Shown here piece after piece: positions 27,891 through 37,516 of a DNA stretch of 64,000 bases. A program made the position numbers and the translations under genes. The notes under the pieces are model-generated. The model had not been told where the DNA came from. It was given only the letters and a program-made list of their open reading frames with translations, and searched no databases. The stretch covers positions 283,591 to 347,590 of the forward strand of contig JAAXJB010000039.1 of assembly GCA_012270065.1 (NCBI GenBank), in the 5' to 3' direction. Within the stretch, counting starts at the first letter, position 1. Each line of letters begins with the position of its first letter. This DNA is from Rubripirellula sp. GTDB lineage: Bacteria; Planctomycetota; Planctomycetia; Pirellulales; Pirellulaceae.

Positions 27891-28802
27891 CTATACAATG
27901 ACATCCACTTTGCGACTTCCCCTCATCAATAGCCATGCAATGACCAAAGTCAGGCACGCTGCCAATACTGTAACCATCCAGCAGGTCAAAGAGGACGGCG
28001 CGAAACCAGCATCGGAGAAGTCAATCTGCGGAAAGACCAACCGCCGCATCTCGACCATGGAATAACTCAGGGGATTCGAACGCATGATACCACCAAGAAC
28101 CCACTGACCGATGCCTGCGTCGTCTCCCAGAGCAGGGATAGGAAAAAAGGTACCACTCAAGAGCCACATTGGCATCAAGCCCAGCATCATGATCGCATGG
28201 AATCCTTGCGTACTTTCCATCGGCCAGGCAACGATCATGCCGAGTCCACACATCGCCAGTGCAACAACAGCCATGAGCCCCATTAATGGGAAGATGGCCC
28301 CACCGGGGTCGGCTGTACCAACAAGCCAAACCAGACCCAAAAAGAAAGCAGCCTGCACCCATGCAATGGCTGACCCACCGATGATTTTCCCAACCAGCAC
28401 AGGCCACCTGCCAACTGGCGCAACAAGCACTGCCTGCATGAACCCCTCGCGACGGTCTTCGATCACAGAGATGGTGGAAAAAATCGCGGTAAAAAGCAGG
28501 ATCAAAGCCAGTGTGCCCGGAAGAAAAAACTGCATGAAGTTCAGTTCTCCGGCACTTTGAAAAGCACCATCAAGGCCTGTTCCAAACAGGATCCAGAATA
28601 ACAAAGGCTGTACCACGGCAGCCGTGACCCGGTTCCGCTGGCGAAAAAAACGCACCCACTCCCGCTTGGCCAACATCCATGCCGCTGCCATGCCAATGCG
28701 CAAGGGATTGGCCGGAACATCATTGATGTCGCTCTCGATGTCTGTTTCAGCACCAGTCTTCGCCACACTGCTGTTCATTGGCTCCAAAGTTCTTTCTTCC
28801 AT
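27891..28802 (-). CDS. ABC-2 type transporter permease
   Basis: The 303 residues start with a soluble part, then six hydrophobic segments. VRFFRQRNRVTAAVVQPLLF is the elbow and first span, and MMLGLMPMWLLSGTFFPI is typical of ABC-2 permeases. Together with the ATPase gene 55 bases upstream it forms an exporter. Its substrate is unknown. Its place in the heme A/oxidase operon suggests a cofactor or assembly role, which is inference. Confidence 0.88.
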   Translation of the reverse strand: MEERTLEPMNSSVAKTGAETDIESDINDVPANPLRIGMAAAWMLAKREWVRFFRQRNRVTAAVVQPLLFWILFGTGLDGAFQSAGELNFMQFFLPGTLALILLFTAIFSTISVIEDRREGFMQAVLVAPVGRWPVLVGKIIGGSAIAWVQAAFFLGLVWLVGTADPGGAIFPLMGLMAVVALAMCGLGMIVAWPMESTQGFHAIMMLGLMPMWLLSGTFFPIPALGDDAGIGQWVLGGIMRSNPLSYSMVEMRRLVFPQIDFSDAGFAPSSLTCWMVTVLAACLTLVIAWLLMRGSRKVDVIV

Positions 28803-28857
28803 CGGAAACCTCCTCTATGAGGCGTTCTGGTTTCACCTATCCGCTGCACCACACGTC

Positions 28858-29811
28858 TCATGGCGTAAATGCCTGTCCCGTTTTTGCGATGAAAACATCC
28901 TCCAAACTTGGGCGTCCCAGGCTGACAGACTGAGCATCCTCACCAAGTGCGTCAACTAGTTCCGGAATTAATGTCGCTGGTGAATCCACCCTCAATCGGA
29001 CTTGCTGATGGACTCGTTGCGGCTGTAACTGAAATTGGTCTCGAAGCACAGTTTCGACCCTTGAAGCATCCTTTGCTTCGATGGTGATTAATCCATCGCC
29101 CAACTCTGCACGCAGTTCACCCGGAGTTCCCTCCGCAATCAACTTTCCCTGAGACATAATTGCGATTTCATCTGCCTTGTCGGCCTCTTCCAGCAGATGC
29201 GTTGTCAATAAGACAGCAGTGCCCTGCTCAGCCAGTTCGCGTATGAAGTCCCAGAGTTTCAGGCGTGCCTTGGGATCCAACCCGGTACTTGGTTCATCGA
29301 GTAAAAGCAGGCGTGGCCGGTGCAGCATCCCCTTGGCCAATTCCACACGCCGCTTCAAACCGCCGGAAAGCATTTGGCACGGTTGGTGCCTGCGTTCCAC
29401 CAGGTCCAGTTGTTGCAACACTGCGTCCCGTCTATCGCGAAGTGCGGCACCATGAATGCCGTACAGCGCCCCTTGGCAGGCAATGTTTTCATCAATTGTC
29501 AATTTCAGGTCCAAACTTGGAGCCTGAAACACGATGCCAATCTGCCGGCGCACCTCAAGCGGCTGGTGCTGACAATCAAAGCCGCCAATCCGGACTTGCC
29601 CCTGTTGAATCGGCAACAGTGTGCACAATATTCGAAAGAGCGTAGTCTTTCCGCTCCCGTTGGGCCCCAACAGCGCGAAAACATGTCCGGAATTGAGCGT
29701 CAAATCAATTCCGCCGAGTGCAGCATGCTCACCATAATGATGGTGCAGATCCTGCACGGTGCAAACCGCCGACGAACTGGTTTGCCCACGATCACTCACA
29801 GGCTCACTCAC
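28858..29811 (-). CDS. ABC transporter ATP-binding protein
   Basis: The 317 residues show Walker A GPNGSGKTTLF, a Q-loop in IGIVFQAPSLD, signature LSGGLKRRVELAKG, Walker B LLLLDEPSTGLD and the switch TTHLLEEADKAD. The C-terminal extension of about 80 residues is of the drug-exporter type (DrrA/CcmA-like). The ATG overlaps the ctaB stop (ATGA at 29808-29811). It pairs with the permease downstream. Confidence 0.92.
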   Translation of the reverse strand: MSEPVSDRGQTSSSAVCTVQDLHHHYGEHAALGGIDLTLNSGHVFALLGPNGSGKTTLFRILCTLLPIQQGQVRIGGFDCQHQPLEVRRQIGIVFQAPSLDLKLTIDENIACQGALYGIHGAALRDRRDAVLQQLDLVERRHQPCQMLSGGLKRRVELAKGMLHRPRLLLLDEPSTGLDPKARLKLWDFIRELAEQGTAVLLTTHLLEEADKADEIAIMSQGKLIAEGTPGELRAELGDGLITIEAKDASRVETVLRDQFQLQPQRVHQQVRLRVDSPATLIPELVDALGEDAQSVSLGRPSLEDVFIAKTGQAFTP

Positions 29812-30890
29812 CAGAACAGTCGCAATGTGACAACAGCCAAGACTGCAGGCAGTACCAACAACGAGGATCGCAGCAGTGTCCTCGCCGAGGTGTCGTCAGG
29901 ACATCGGGCAAAGCGTATTGATGCCAAAAGCATCGGCCAAGCCGCCGCAAGCACAGCGATGGAACCCACAATCGCGCCGATCGTGCCAGCGGGCAACCAG
30001 CAGAGGGTGATGCCTGCCGCAATCAGAAAACCAGACCCAATGATGCTCTGCCAACCTGCGCTACGTCCCGTTGGTTCTTCGGTCGTAGTCATTTTGAAAC
30101 CGGCTTCTTTGTATTGACGCCGATACATCCAGGCGATCGACATGAAATGCGGGTACTGCCACGCGACGAGAACTCCAACCAGCAGCCAGCCAGTCCATTC
30201 GTTGACCTGCCCCCCATTCGTTGCCGTGTAGCCAATCAATACTGGCAACGCTCCCGCAACTGCTCCTAGAGTCGTGTTCCAAGAAGTGCGAACCTTCATG
30301 GGTGTATACACGAGTACGTACAAGAGCCATGTGACTACGCCGATAGCGGCAGGAACAGCTCCGAAGTTGGTGGCGAGTACCGTTGCCCCGACTACGCCAA
30401 GCAATGCGGCGAACACAGCAGCGGATATGGGAGACAAGCGACCCGATGCTATTGGCCGACTCGCTGTCCGTGTCATTCGCCGATCTATGACTCGTTCCCA
30501 AATCTGATTACCTGCTCCGGCACTCCCGGCGATCGCGGCAGTCCCAATCAACAACCACATCAGGCTGACGGCAGAAACGAGTCCAGAGGCTCCGATCATT
30601 GCCGTTGCACAGGTTGTCACCAAGATCATGACGACAATACGCGGCTTGGTGAGTTGCAAGTAATCCGCAAATGTACCAATCCAGGCCGACCGGGTCTCAG
30701 ACGTTCGCATCTGCTTCGTTGTCGAAACCACACTGCCCTGCCCTGCTCCATCATCGGAGCCAAACTCGGCTTGAGATTGCCCCGCCATGGCATCGACCGA
30801 AACACCGCTGGATTGCGATAGACCGGTAGTTCGACGTGCTGTGGGGCACCCCGCGCTTTGCGTCTCGGCTGAAAGTAGGTCGGTTGCCAT
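29808..30890 (-). CDS. ctaB: Protoheme IX farnesyltransferase (heme O synthase)
   Basis: After about 70 polar residues comes a UbiA-type prenyltransferase. LTKPRIVVMILVTTCATAMI leads to NQIWERVIDRRMTRTASRPI, which carries the Asn/Asp prenyl-diphosphate site. YTPMKVRTSWNTTLGAVAGA and QYPHFMSIAWMYRRQYKEAG are heme O synthase hallmarks. The enzyme adds farnesyl to heme B. The long N-terminal extension is not typical and may not all be translated. It lies 17 bases after ctaA. Confidence 0.94.
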   Translation of the reverse strand: MATDLLSAETQSAGCPTARRTTGLSQSSGVSVDAMAGQSQAEFGSDDGAGQGSVVSTTKQMRTSETRSAWIGTFADYLQLTKPRIVVMILVTTCATAMIGASGLVSAVSLMWLLIGTAAIAGSAGAGNQIWERVIDRRMTRTASRPIASGRLSPISAAVFAALLGVVGATVLATNFGAVPAAIGVVTWLLYVLVYTPMKVRTSWNTTLGAVAGALPVLIGYTATNGGQVNEWTGWLLVGVLVAWQYPHFMSIAWMYRRQYKEAGFKMTTTEEPTGRSAGWQSIIGSGFLIAAGITLCWLPAGTIGAIVGSIAVLAAAWPMLLASIRFARCPDDTSARTLLRSSLLVLPAVLAVVTLRLFW

Positions 30891-30907
30891 AGGTTATCTG
30901 AGACCGC

Positions 30908-31975
30908 TCAAACGGTGGCAGGTTCAAGTACCTGCTGCTCTGTGTTGTTTCTATATTCGTATTCAGTCGGCTCGGCGACGTCACGATCGACATTTGACTT
31001 GAGGCAATGTTGTGACCTCAGCACGCGAACCAGTAACATCGAGGACACCGCCAAAATCAACGATCCCGTCGCCACATGCGAAGTCACGATGATCGAGTCG
31101 GAAAAACCCTTGGCTCGGACCAGAAACCCTGTTGATCCGGGGAACCAATCCAAGATTGTCGGCCATCCGTAATTCACAACCCATGTCCCCACGCCCAGCG
31201 CGATCTGGATTCCCACTAATCCTATCAGCAATCCGGCTGGCCGCGAGAGCGTCAAATCGCCGCAGCGACGGATCCTCAACCAGGCCAGCATCGTGATAAA
31301 CCAGAGAAAAAAGGCAACAATCACGTGCGTCGCCACGATCATCGCAAATCCGCCGGGTGCGGCATTTGGCTGCACATGCCTCAACTGCGCCCCCAAAACC
31401 AACTGTGTGTAGGAGAGCACCGGGATTGCAACCACCAAAGCAACACACCCGGGACTCAACGGTCTTTCGCCCAGCCGAGCCCAATACCCGTTCCAACGTC
31501 GGCCCGTCACCACTGCGGCTGCGACACAAAGAGCGAAAAACGCAGGTCCAAAGCAGCCGTGAACCATGGCCAAAGTCCGGTCACTCCAGACGACCCGCAT
31601 CCCGCCAAGCAGCCCCTGACTAATCACAGCCAAAAGCAGGCCCCACGTCAGAACAACCACCCAGCGACGTCGTTCCCTGAAATAGGCAGACGCAACAAGA
31701 CAAATTGCAACCAAACCAACTACCGCGCCCAAGAGTCGGTGCCCGTGTTCAATGAAAAGATCAAACGGTCCCAATAGCCAAGTCTTGTAGGGATACAGGA
31801 ACAGGTTGTAGCCGTAAGTCCCCGGCCAATCTGGAACAGCCATGCCAGCATCATAAGTCGTCACCAAGCCACCGACCCATATCAGTGGCCAAACAAGGCA
31901 AACGAGCAACACGCACAAGCGATGGATCAACGATCCCTGCTCGTGAAAGTCAGCGAGATTCGATTCCGCTCCCAT
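30908..31975 (-). CDS. ctaA: Heme A synthase CtaA
   Basis: About 355 residues with eight spans in two similar halves. The conserved histidines sit in EHGHRLLGAVVG, MVHGCFGPAFFA, ATHVIVAFFLW and TSHVATGSLILA. GGLVTTYDAGMAVPDWP is the typical outer loop. The enzyme oxidises heme O to heme A. The start at 31973-31975 lies seven bases after the small membrane protein; the open frame further up overlaps that gene and is probably not used. Confidence 0.94.
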   Translation of the reverse strand: MGAESNLADFHEQGSLIHRLCVLLVCLVWPLIWVGGLVTTYDAGMAVPDWPGTYGYNLFLYPYKTWLLGPFDLFIEHGHRLLGAVVGLVAICLVASAYFRERRRWVVVLTWGLLLAVISQGLLGGMRVVWSDRTLAMVHGCFGPAFFALCVAAAVVTGRRWNGYWARLGERPLSPGCVALVVAIPVLSYTQLVLGAQLRHVQPNAAPGGFAMIVATHVIVAFFLWFITMLAWLRIRRCGDLTLSRPAGLLIGLVGIQIALGVGTWVVNYGWPTILDWFPGSTGFLVRAKGFSDSIIVTSHVATGSLILAVSSMLLVRVLRSQHCLKSNVDRDVAEPTEYEYRNNTEQQVLEPATV

Positions 31976-31982
31976 TATCCGT

Positions 31983-32183
31983 TCACTGACCCCGACTGTT
32001 GTTCCAGTAAAACAGTTTTTCAGCCACCACTCCGCCCAACACACAACCACCGCCCCAAAACAAGGCGGAAGCGACCATCCCTTGGAAGCCAATCATCACC
32101 ATGGCGACGTATCCAGCCGCTAATCCGAGGATCGCTCCGCTCGATCGGTAGAGCTGCTTTGTTTTCGAAGGTTGGTCTAGCAT
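31983..32183 (-). CDS. Small two-span membrane protein
   Basis: The 66 residues have two hydrophobic segments, SSGAILGLAAGYVAMVMIGF and VASALFWGGGCVLGGVVAEK, with a glycine-rich second one. No family is recognised. It lies between the cytochrome c and ctaA genes, 39 and seven bases from them. It is probably a small oxidase-assembly or AtpZ-like accessory protein; that is inference. Confidence 0.65.
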   Translation of the reverse strand: MLDQPSKTKQLYRSSGAILGLAAGYVAMVMIGFQGMVASALFWGGGCVLGGVVAEKLFYWNNSRGQ

Positions 32184-32222
32184 CTGAATTCTCTGTCCAT
32201 CAAGCGTTTCACCCCCATAATA

Positions 32223-33392
32223 TTAGCGTGACGTCGAGAGGTGCTGTACATATCGAACGAGATCCCATATTTCCTCGACCGTCAAACCTTTTCCGTTGGG
32301 TTCACTCACAACCTCAACCGCCGGCATTGGTGTTCCGGCTATCCCCTGCGTGATCCTGCGGAAGAGCGACGCAGCATCACCACCTCCGTGAAAAACTCCG
32401 CCCTGCAGTTTTCGGGGCATGATGCGTCTTGGCTTCAAAGCCCCGGCCTCACGAAATGGTTTCAAGGCCTCATCATCATCTGGTGTCAAACCGATACGCG
32501 TGGTGTATTCTTTCGTCCAGTCATCATAATCCAGCGTTGGAAGACTGCCGTCACCCGAGGGACCGTGGCAACCGGCACAGTTTGCCACCTTCCCGTGAAA
32601 AACTTCTTTGCCTCTTGCGATCGATGCTGCCAACGCCTTGCCTGTCAAGTCACTGAACGATGGCACCGGCACTTCATGATCCTGAGTCTCCGCCCAATCC
32701 GCATGGACACGCTCCAGAACCTCGTGCACGACTTCTCCACCTTCCCCCTCATTACGACTGTCAAGCTCCCACCCATCTTCTGGAGACGTCTCTCCGTAAT
32801 CCAATTCATCGATCGCAGCTGCGATCACTCTGCGCTCAACTTCGCCTCGGGTCGACAGGAAGATGACGTAATCTACCAAGGCATCGACGTCCTCCGGATC
32901 CACCAAAGCAAATGAGGGCATTGCTGTTCCCGGAATTCCGTTCACGAGAATCTGGCGTATGTCATGACGGGTTGGCTTCTTTCCCCGCTCGGTGGATTTC
33001 CACTTGAAAACGCCGTGTCGGAAATCCCGTGGGTAGGGATTCTGAAAAACACTCGCAGCTCCCAGACCGCTCCCCTCCAGTGCATGACAAACAACACAGT
33101 GCTCGCGGAACAAACCCAGATGTGTGCCGTCTTTCTCACTACTCACGGGACCACTCGATCGCACCAGATTCTGCAAGTCGGCCAGATTGTTATCCGGCAG
33201 AGGCCATGATGGATCATCAGGGGTTCCATACAGTTCCTGAACCACTCGCCTGGCATCCTCAGTGGCACGCTCTGCTGAAGCTCCCCGCGTCTTCTCTAAC
33301 GATAGAGAAAACACCCGATTGGGTAGAAAGGTTTCAATTCGAGCATCACACCCGAGAATGAAACAAACAGCAATCAGGACTGCATTACGCAC
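32223..33392 (-). CDS. Diheme cytochrome c lipoprotein
   Basis: The protein begins with a lipoprotein signal (VRNAVLIAVCFILGC) and carries two heme c sites. CVVCH is at about 99-103 and CAGCH at 272-276; methionine ligands lie in GTAMPSF and GTPMPAVE. It is likely an electron carrier or sensor outside the cytoplasm, facing the oxidase. The start is a GTG at 33390-33392, chosen for the lipobox; a TTG at 33471-33473 would add 27 unconvincing residues. It heads the operon with ctaA, ctaB, an ABC exporter, sco and DUF420. Confidence 0.88.
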   Translation of the reverse strand: MRNAVLIAVCFILGCDARIETFLPNRVFSLSLEKTRGASAERATEDARRVVQELYGTPDDPSWPLPDNNLADLQNLVRSSGPVSSEKDGTHLGLFREHCVVCHALEGSGLGAASVFQNPYPRDFRHGVFKWKSTERGKKPTRHDIRQILVNGIPGTAMPSFALVDPEDVDALVDYVIFLSTRGEVERRVIAAAIDELDYGETSPEDGWELDSRNEGEGGEVVHEVLERVHADWAETQDHEVPVPSFSDLTGKALAASIARGKEVFHGKVANCAGCHGPSGDGSLPTLDYDDWTKEYTTRIGLTPDDDEALKPFREAGALKPRRIMPRKLQGGVFHGGGDAASLFRRITQGIAGTPMPAVEVVSEPNGKGLTVEEIWDLVRYVQHLSTSR

Positions 33393-33915
33393 AAGATGAC
33401 CAGACGAAAGACGTTCAGATGAGTCAGCACAACACTGTACGCTAATTGAACCGTGAGTGATCGATTCCTGCAAACGCTACCCATTGTCGCACCCATGGAA
33501 AAAGCAGGAGCAGTTTCTGCCGAGGAATTCTACTCACTCCGATCGAATCGTCATTTCCCAACGAATTCCAGCAAAAAGAAAGGAATCCTCGTCCCACACT
33601 TCCGGGGCCTCCCGTCGGCGGGTGACACAAGATGGGCCGCATCCATTGCGAACAAATCAAGGGTTATTCCATTTGTGCCGATTCTCGGAAGCCGGCTGGC
33701 CAGACTCCAAAGCTGGTCATCACGGTCGCCCACGCTTGAGTACGCGTCCAAGTAAGTACGTATCTGCTTCGGAAGCTGTCGCCAATTGCAAAACCGCCAA
33801 GCCGCAGCGGCTTGGCGGTTCATCGTTGCAAGGAGCTTATCCATGGTTGGCAAAACGACACCGGAGAGCCGGCAACCAAGTGATGGACGGCATCAGAATC
33901 AGTCAGCACTCAGAA
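33393..33915. other. Intergenic region before the cytochrome operon
   Basis: About 520 bases between the cupredoxin-like gene's stop and the cytochrome c start. It holds a strong hairpin (33792-33820) and a 17-bp tandem repeat at its far end. A 100-codon minus-strand frame at 33551-33853 runs through the hairpin and is not believed. Confidence 0.4.
33788..33820 (-). terminator. Strong hairpin, probable terminator of the cupredoxin-like gene
   Basis: A perfect 13-bp inverted repeat, AACCGCCAAGCCG and CGGCTTGGCGGTT, surrounds a 3-base loop. On the minus strand it ends in four T. It lies about 95 bases past the stop of the gene at 33916-34686. Confidence 0.65.
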
Positions 33916-33927
33916 TCAGTCAGCACT
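33894..33927. repeat. 17-bp tandem duplication across a stop codon
   Basis: Two identical 17-base units (CAGAATCAGTCAGCACT on the plus strand) lie at 33894-33910 and 33911-33927. The second unit contains the stop codon (33916-33918) of the minus-strand cupredoxin-like gene. Confidence 0.9.
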
Positions 33928-34686
33928 CAGCGCATCGGCTGGAATCACAACTGTTCCAAGATCATTCATCCCCGGTTTGATATCAACTTCAAACCGACTA
34001 CGACTCCACTCTTCCGACTTGCCGTTGATTTCAACTTCCTTGATGCCACCAGCTTCGTGGTAAACACGGAAGACGAGTTCCTCACCTGCAGGCAAACCTT
34101 TGATGGTCAAATCGCCATTCTCATCACTTACAGCGGCAAACGGATGATCAAGAACAACGACATAAGACTTCATCCATGGGTGGATATTGCAGTCCACTGG
34201 GATCGGAGCAGGCTCACTTTCTTCAAGCGCAACCGACTTTTCCTGACCTGCTGGAATCGTAAAGTTCTGCTGTTTGTTATTGAAGAACCCAAGATTGGCG
34301 TTGTGCCCAACTGCATCTGGATTGGTGACCTTCAACGTATCCCCGGTCTGGGCAATGACGATATGTGGTTCAAAACGACATAGGTCGTTTGCAAGTGTCA
34401 ATGTCTTTTTGGCCGGCGGTACCGGATCCAACTTGGACCCTCCCCTACCGGTGTAAACATAAACGACAACATTTTTCACGCCTTTGTTCTTTGGATTCAC
34501 CAACAACCGCTCGTTCATGAGCTTGGATTTGCCACAGAACTGAACATCTTTGTTGACATCGATCGCAGATGGATCCGGTGCATCTCCGGCGTACTCGAAA
34601 TGAATCTTGAGATCACCTGTCTCTGCTCTTGCCGGCATGGAAACAATCAGCAGCAGCGCGACAGCGGGGAACAACATTATCTTCAA
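33916..34686 (-). CDS. Secreted cupredoxin-like protein
   Basis: A signal peptide (MKIMLFPAVALLLIVSMPARA) is followed by a segment with two cysteines (QFCGKSK and LANDLCRFEPH). The cupredoxin-like motifs are NPDAVGHNANL and VDCNIHPWMKSYVVV, with His, Cys, His and Met in the order of type 1 copper ligands. The end is a carboxypeptidase-regulatory-like beta domain (LTIKGLPAGEELVFRVYHEA). It may carry electrons or copper in the envelope. Alone on its transcript, with a hairpin downstream. Copper binding is inferred from motif order only. Confidence 0.78.
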   Translation of the reverse strand: MKIMLFPAVALLLIVSMPARAETGDLKIHFEYAGDAPDPSAIDVNKDVQFCGKSKLMNERLLVNPKNKGVKNVVVYVYTGRGGSKLDPVPPAKKTLTLANDLCRFEPHIVIAQTGDTLKVTNPDAVGHNANLGFFNNKQQNFTIPAGQEKSVALEESEPAPIPVDCNIHPWMKSYVVVLDHPFAAVSDENGDLTIKGLPAGEELVFRVYHEAGGIKEVEINGKSEEWSRSRFEVDIKPGMNDLGTVVIPADALSAD

Positions 34687-35150
34687 CGGTGTCTCTCCTT
34701 TGGAGGGATCGAAAGGGGTTTTGCATATGGTCTACCAACAGCCAACCATCAATCCCCCAGTGTAACCAACGAAAACGCCGGCGCATTGCACAAATTGTCT
34801 GTGACAGGAATGTGTGTCACCGGGTCCATACTCGCCAGAGAGGAAAAGTGGCGACCGAAGAGGTATGAAAAACCCTCGATCGCCACCCATTCAATAAGCC
34901 TTTCGCGAAGAAAGCGCCGTCCAAATGGGTGGGTAATCGGGATGGACGGCAGAACTACATTCCTCGGCGGGACCGGTACAATATTATGCATTAGCGGAAG
35001 ATTGTCTACCGCTATCAGCTGATAACACACCAAAAGAGACCTCTACTACCCGGGAATGTCTGCCGGCTGTCTAAGCAACGCGTCAGGCTTTAAATTGCTG
35101 GGCGTGAGAGAGTTGCATGCATATTAGCCCGATCAAATTAGGTAGTTGTG
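34687..35150. other. Divergent region between cupredoxin-like gene and purD
   Basis: About 460 bases that should contain both promoters. A 94-codon minus-strand frame at 34749-35033 has no recognisable domain. No clear promoter boxes were identified. Confidence 0.35.
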
Positions 35151-36446
35151 ATGAAGGTTTTGGTGGTTGGAAACGGTGGACGCGAGCATGCTCTGGCCTG
35201 GAAACTTGGTCAGAGTAAGAAAGTCGAGAAGGTCTTCGTTGCTCCGGGAAATGCGGGAACTGCTCGAGATGCTGAAAACGTTGACGTGGCAGCGACGGAC
35301 ATTCCGGGTCTGGTCCAATTCGCCAAAAGCCAGGCAATTGATCTGACTGTCATTGGTCCGGAAGCCCCACTCGTTGCGGGGCTGGCTGATGCTATGGAGC
35401 AGGAAGGTTTGAAGGTGTTCGGACCTTCAAGAGCTGCAGCGGAACTGGAGGGAAGCAAAGTGTTTTGCAAGAACCTGCTGCACACAGCCAATATTCCAAC
35501 AGCCAGCTATCAGACATTCAAAACAGGTGGAGATGCCGAAAGGTATATCAAAGATCGTTATCCCGAACCCGACGAACCAGTGCCAGTGGTGGTCAAAGCC
35601 GATGGCTTGGCTGCCGGCAAAGGTGTAATCGTCTGCGACACGCGTCACGATGCTCTCGAAGCGATCGACCGGATTGCCTCACAACGTGAATTTGGGGAAG
35701 CCGGTAATGAGTTGATCATTGAAGAAAAGCTAACCGGACCAGAGGCCAGTGTTCTTGCAATCACGGATGGTGAGACGATCATCACGCTGCCTGCAGCCCA
35801 AGATCATAAGCCAGCCCATGATGGTGACACCGGGCCAAACACAGGCGGGATGGGCGCGTATAGCCCGACACCTGTGGTGGACGAGGCGATGATGGCAAGA
35901 ATTGAAGCTGATGTGTTGGTTCCCGTGGTTCATGCCATGAAGCGTGCGCGCCGTCCCTTCAAAGGAATTCTGTATGCAGGCTTGATGCTCACTCCAGCAG
36001 GCCCCAAAGTTCTTGAATTCAATGTCCGATTCGGCGACCCCGAATGCCAGCCACTGTTGATGAGATTGCAATCTGACCTTTTCGACGTTCTGGAAGCTGC
36101 AGCCGATGGTCGTTTAAGTGAACTTGAACCGTTGCAATGGGACGAACGTCCCGGCACTTGCGTAGTCATGGCAAGCGAGGGTTATCCCGGCAGCTACGAC
36201 AAGGGCCACGAAATCAGCGGGATCGACAACGCAGATGCCCTGGAAGACGTCAAGGTATTTCACGCTGGAACGACAATCGCCGATGGGCAAGTATTGACCA
36301 ACGGCGGTCGTGTGCTGGGTGTGACTGCTTTGGGAAGTACAATCAGCCAAGCCAAACTCAACGCTTATTCGGGAGTCAAGGAAATCCGTTGGCGGGGAGC
36401 GTGGTGCCGCAAGGATATCAGCGACAAAGCGCTCTCCACAATCTAG
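35151..36446 (+). CDS. purD: Phosphoribosylamine-glycine ligase
   Basis: About 431 residues of the GARS family. The N-domain VLVVGNGGREHALAWKLGQS is followed by an ATP-grasp domain (VVVKADGLAAGKGVIV) with metal ligands in LEFNVRFGDPECQ, and a C-terminal domain. The enzyme joins 5-phosphoribosylamine with glycine in purine synthesis. The ATG at 35151 has AGGTAG upstream; a GTG directly before it (35148) is also in frame. It stands alone on the plus strand and converges on prmC. Confidence 0.95.
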   Translation: MKVLVVGNGGREHALAWKLGQSKKVEKVFVAPGNAGTARDAENVDVAATDIPGLVQFAKSQAIDLTVIGPEAPLVAGLADAMEQEGLKVFGPSRAAAELEGSKVFCKNLLHTANIPTASYQTFKTGGDAERYIKDRYPEPDEPVPVVVKADGLAAGKGVIVCDTRHDALEAIDRIASQREFGEAGNELIIEEKLTGPEASVLAITDGETIITLPAAQDHKPAHDGDTGPNTGGMGAYSPTPVVDEAMMARIEADVLVPVVHAMKRARRPFKGILYAGLMLTPAGPKVLEFNVRFGDPECQPLLMRLQSDLFDVLEAAADGRLSELEPLQWDERPGTCVVMASEGYPGSYDKGHEISGIDNADALEDVKVFHAGTTIADGQVLTNGGRVLGVTALGSTISQAKLNAYSGVKEIRWRGAWCRKDISDKALSTI

Positions 36447-36565
36447 ACTCATGCAGAAAAAACGCACGTGACGACTCAGGCATTCCATGTCCGTTCGCTA
36501 GCCTGATCACGGGTCATTCATTGCAAATGTCACACTTGCACTGAATCACCGTTATCGTGAATGAG

Positions 36566-37450
36566 CTAGACACGTTTCAGAGAGAGAACACGACGATGAC
36601 CGTCCAAATCCTTGATGAAACGCAGGTCGCCGAATGCTGGATTGGCTAACGCTATTTCCTCGCATGCTGCCGCAATCATCGGGCTGAGTTCAACGATCAA
36701 GCGACCACCAACATGAAGCCGGTCAGGAACCTGCTGCAGCAGACGTGCAATCACCTCGGTACCTTCCGGTCCCGAAACCAACGCCAGACGCGGCTCAAAA
36801 TCCCTGACAGTGGGTGCCAATTCGCTGTACTCTGCCTCACTGACATAGGGTGGATTACTACAGACAATGTCAAAACGATCAGGTTGCTCTACATTCGAAA
36901 ACAGATCACTGTGTAGAAATTGAATCCGGTCAACCACCTGATGTTTCTGCGCATTCCACCGGGCGATTTCCAAGGCGTCCTCACTGACATCAACAGCTGT
37001 CATCTCTGCTGACTCACAATTTTGGACAACGCTGATCGCGATGGCTCCGGAGCCGGTACCTACATCAATGACTTGCAATGGCCGATCGAGTGAAAACTGC
37101 CTCGCACAATCGAGAGCTTCCACAACAAGATGTTCCGTTTCCGGCCGCGGAATCAAAGTCGCATCATTAACCCGAAATCTGGTTGAATAGAACTCGCGGT
37201 AACCAACCAATTGCGCCACTGGCATTCCCTCTCCGCGGCGTCTCACCATTTCCCGAAAAGCAACCCTTTGTTCTTCATCAGGTTCCTCGGCAAAGGCGGT
37301 ATAAAGTTCAATTCTTTCGCATTGACGCGCATGAGACAACAGAACTTCAGCATCGAGACGCGGTGAAGAACTTCCTTTGCGTTTAAAAAATTCAGTTGTC
37401 CAATCCAGCAAACGCAGCACGGTCCATGGCTCGGCTTGGCTTTCGGACAT
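36566..37450 (-). CDS. prmC: Release factor glutamine methyltransferase PrmC
   Basis: The 294 residues have an N-terminal helical domain and an AdoMet-binding Rossmann domain (VIDVGTGSGAIAISVVQN). NPPY in IVCSNPPYVSEAEY is the substrate-glutamine motif. It methylates the Gln of the GGQ motif in release factors. It lies 66 bases after prfA, its substrate gene. Confidence 0.94.
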   Translation of the reverse strand: MSESQAEPWTVLRLLDWTTEFFKRKGSSSPRLDAEVLLSHARQCERIELYTAFAEEPDEEQRVAFREMVRRRGEGMPVAQLVGYREFYSTRFRVNDATLIPRPETEHLVVEALDCARQFSLDRPLQVIDVGTGSGAIAISVVQNCESAEMTAVDVSEDALEIARWNAQKHQVVDRIQFLHSDLFSNVEQPDRFDIVCSNPPYVSEAEYSELAPTVRDFEPRLALVSGPEGTEVIARLLQQVPDRLHVGGRLIVELSPMIAAACEEIALANPAFGDLRFIKDLDGHRRVLSLKRV

Positions 37451-37516
37451 TTCAATTCCCTTGTTCCGGCGTGCAGCTGTTCAGACTGCAGCGGGATTCG
37501 CTGCTTGCCTTTCTGA

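Noticed and set aside
33551..33853. 100-codon minus-strand frame
   Set aside because: It runs through the 13-bp hairpin downstream of the cupredoxin-like gene and shows no domain.
34749..35033. 94-codon minus-strand frame before purD
   Set aside because: Protein-like in places, but no domain or good start; it probably covers promoter DNA.
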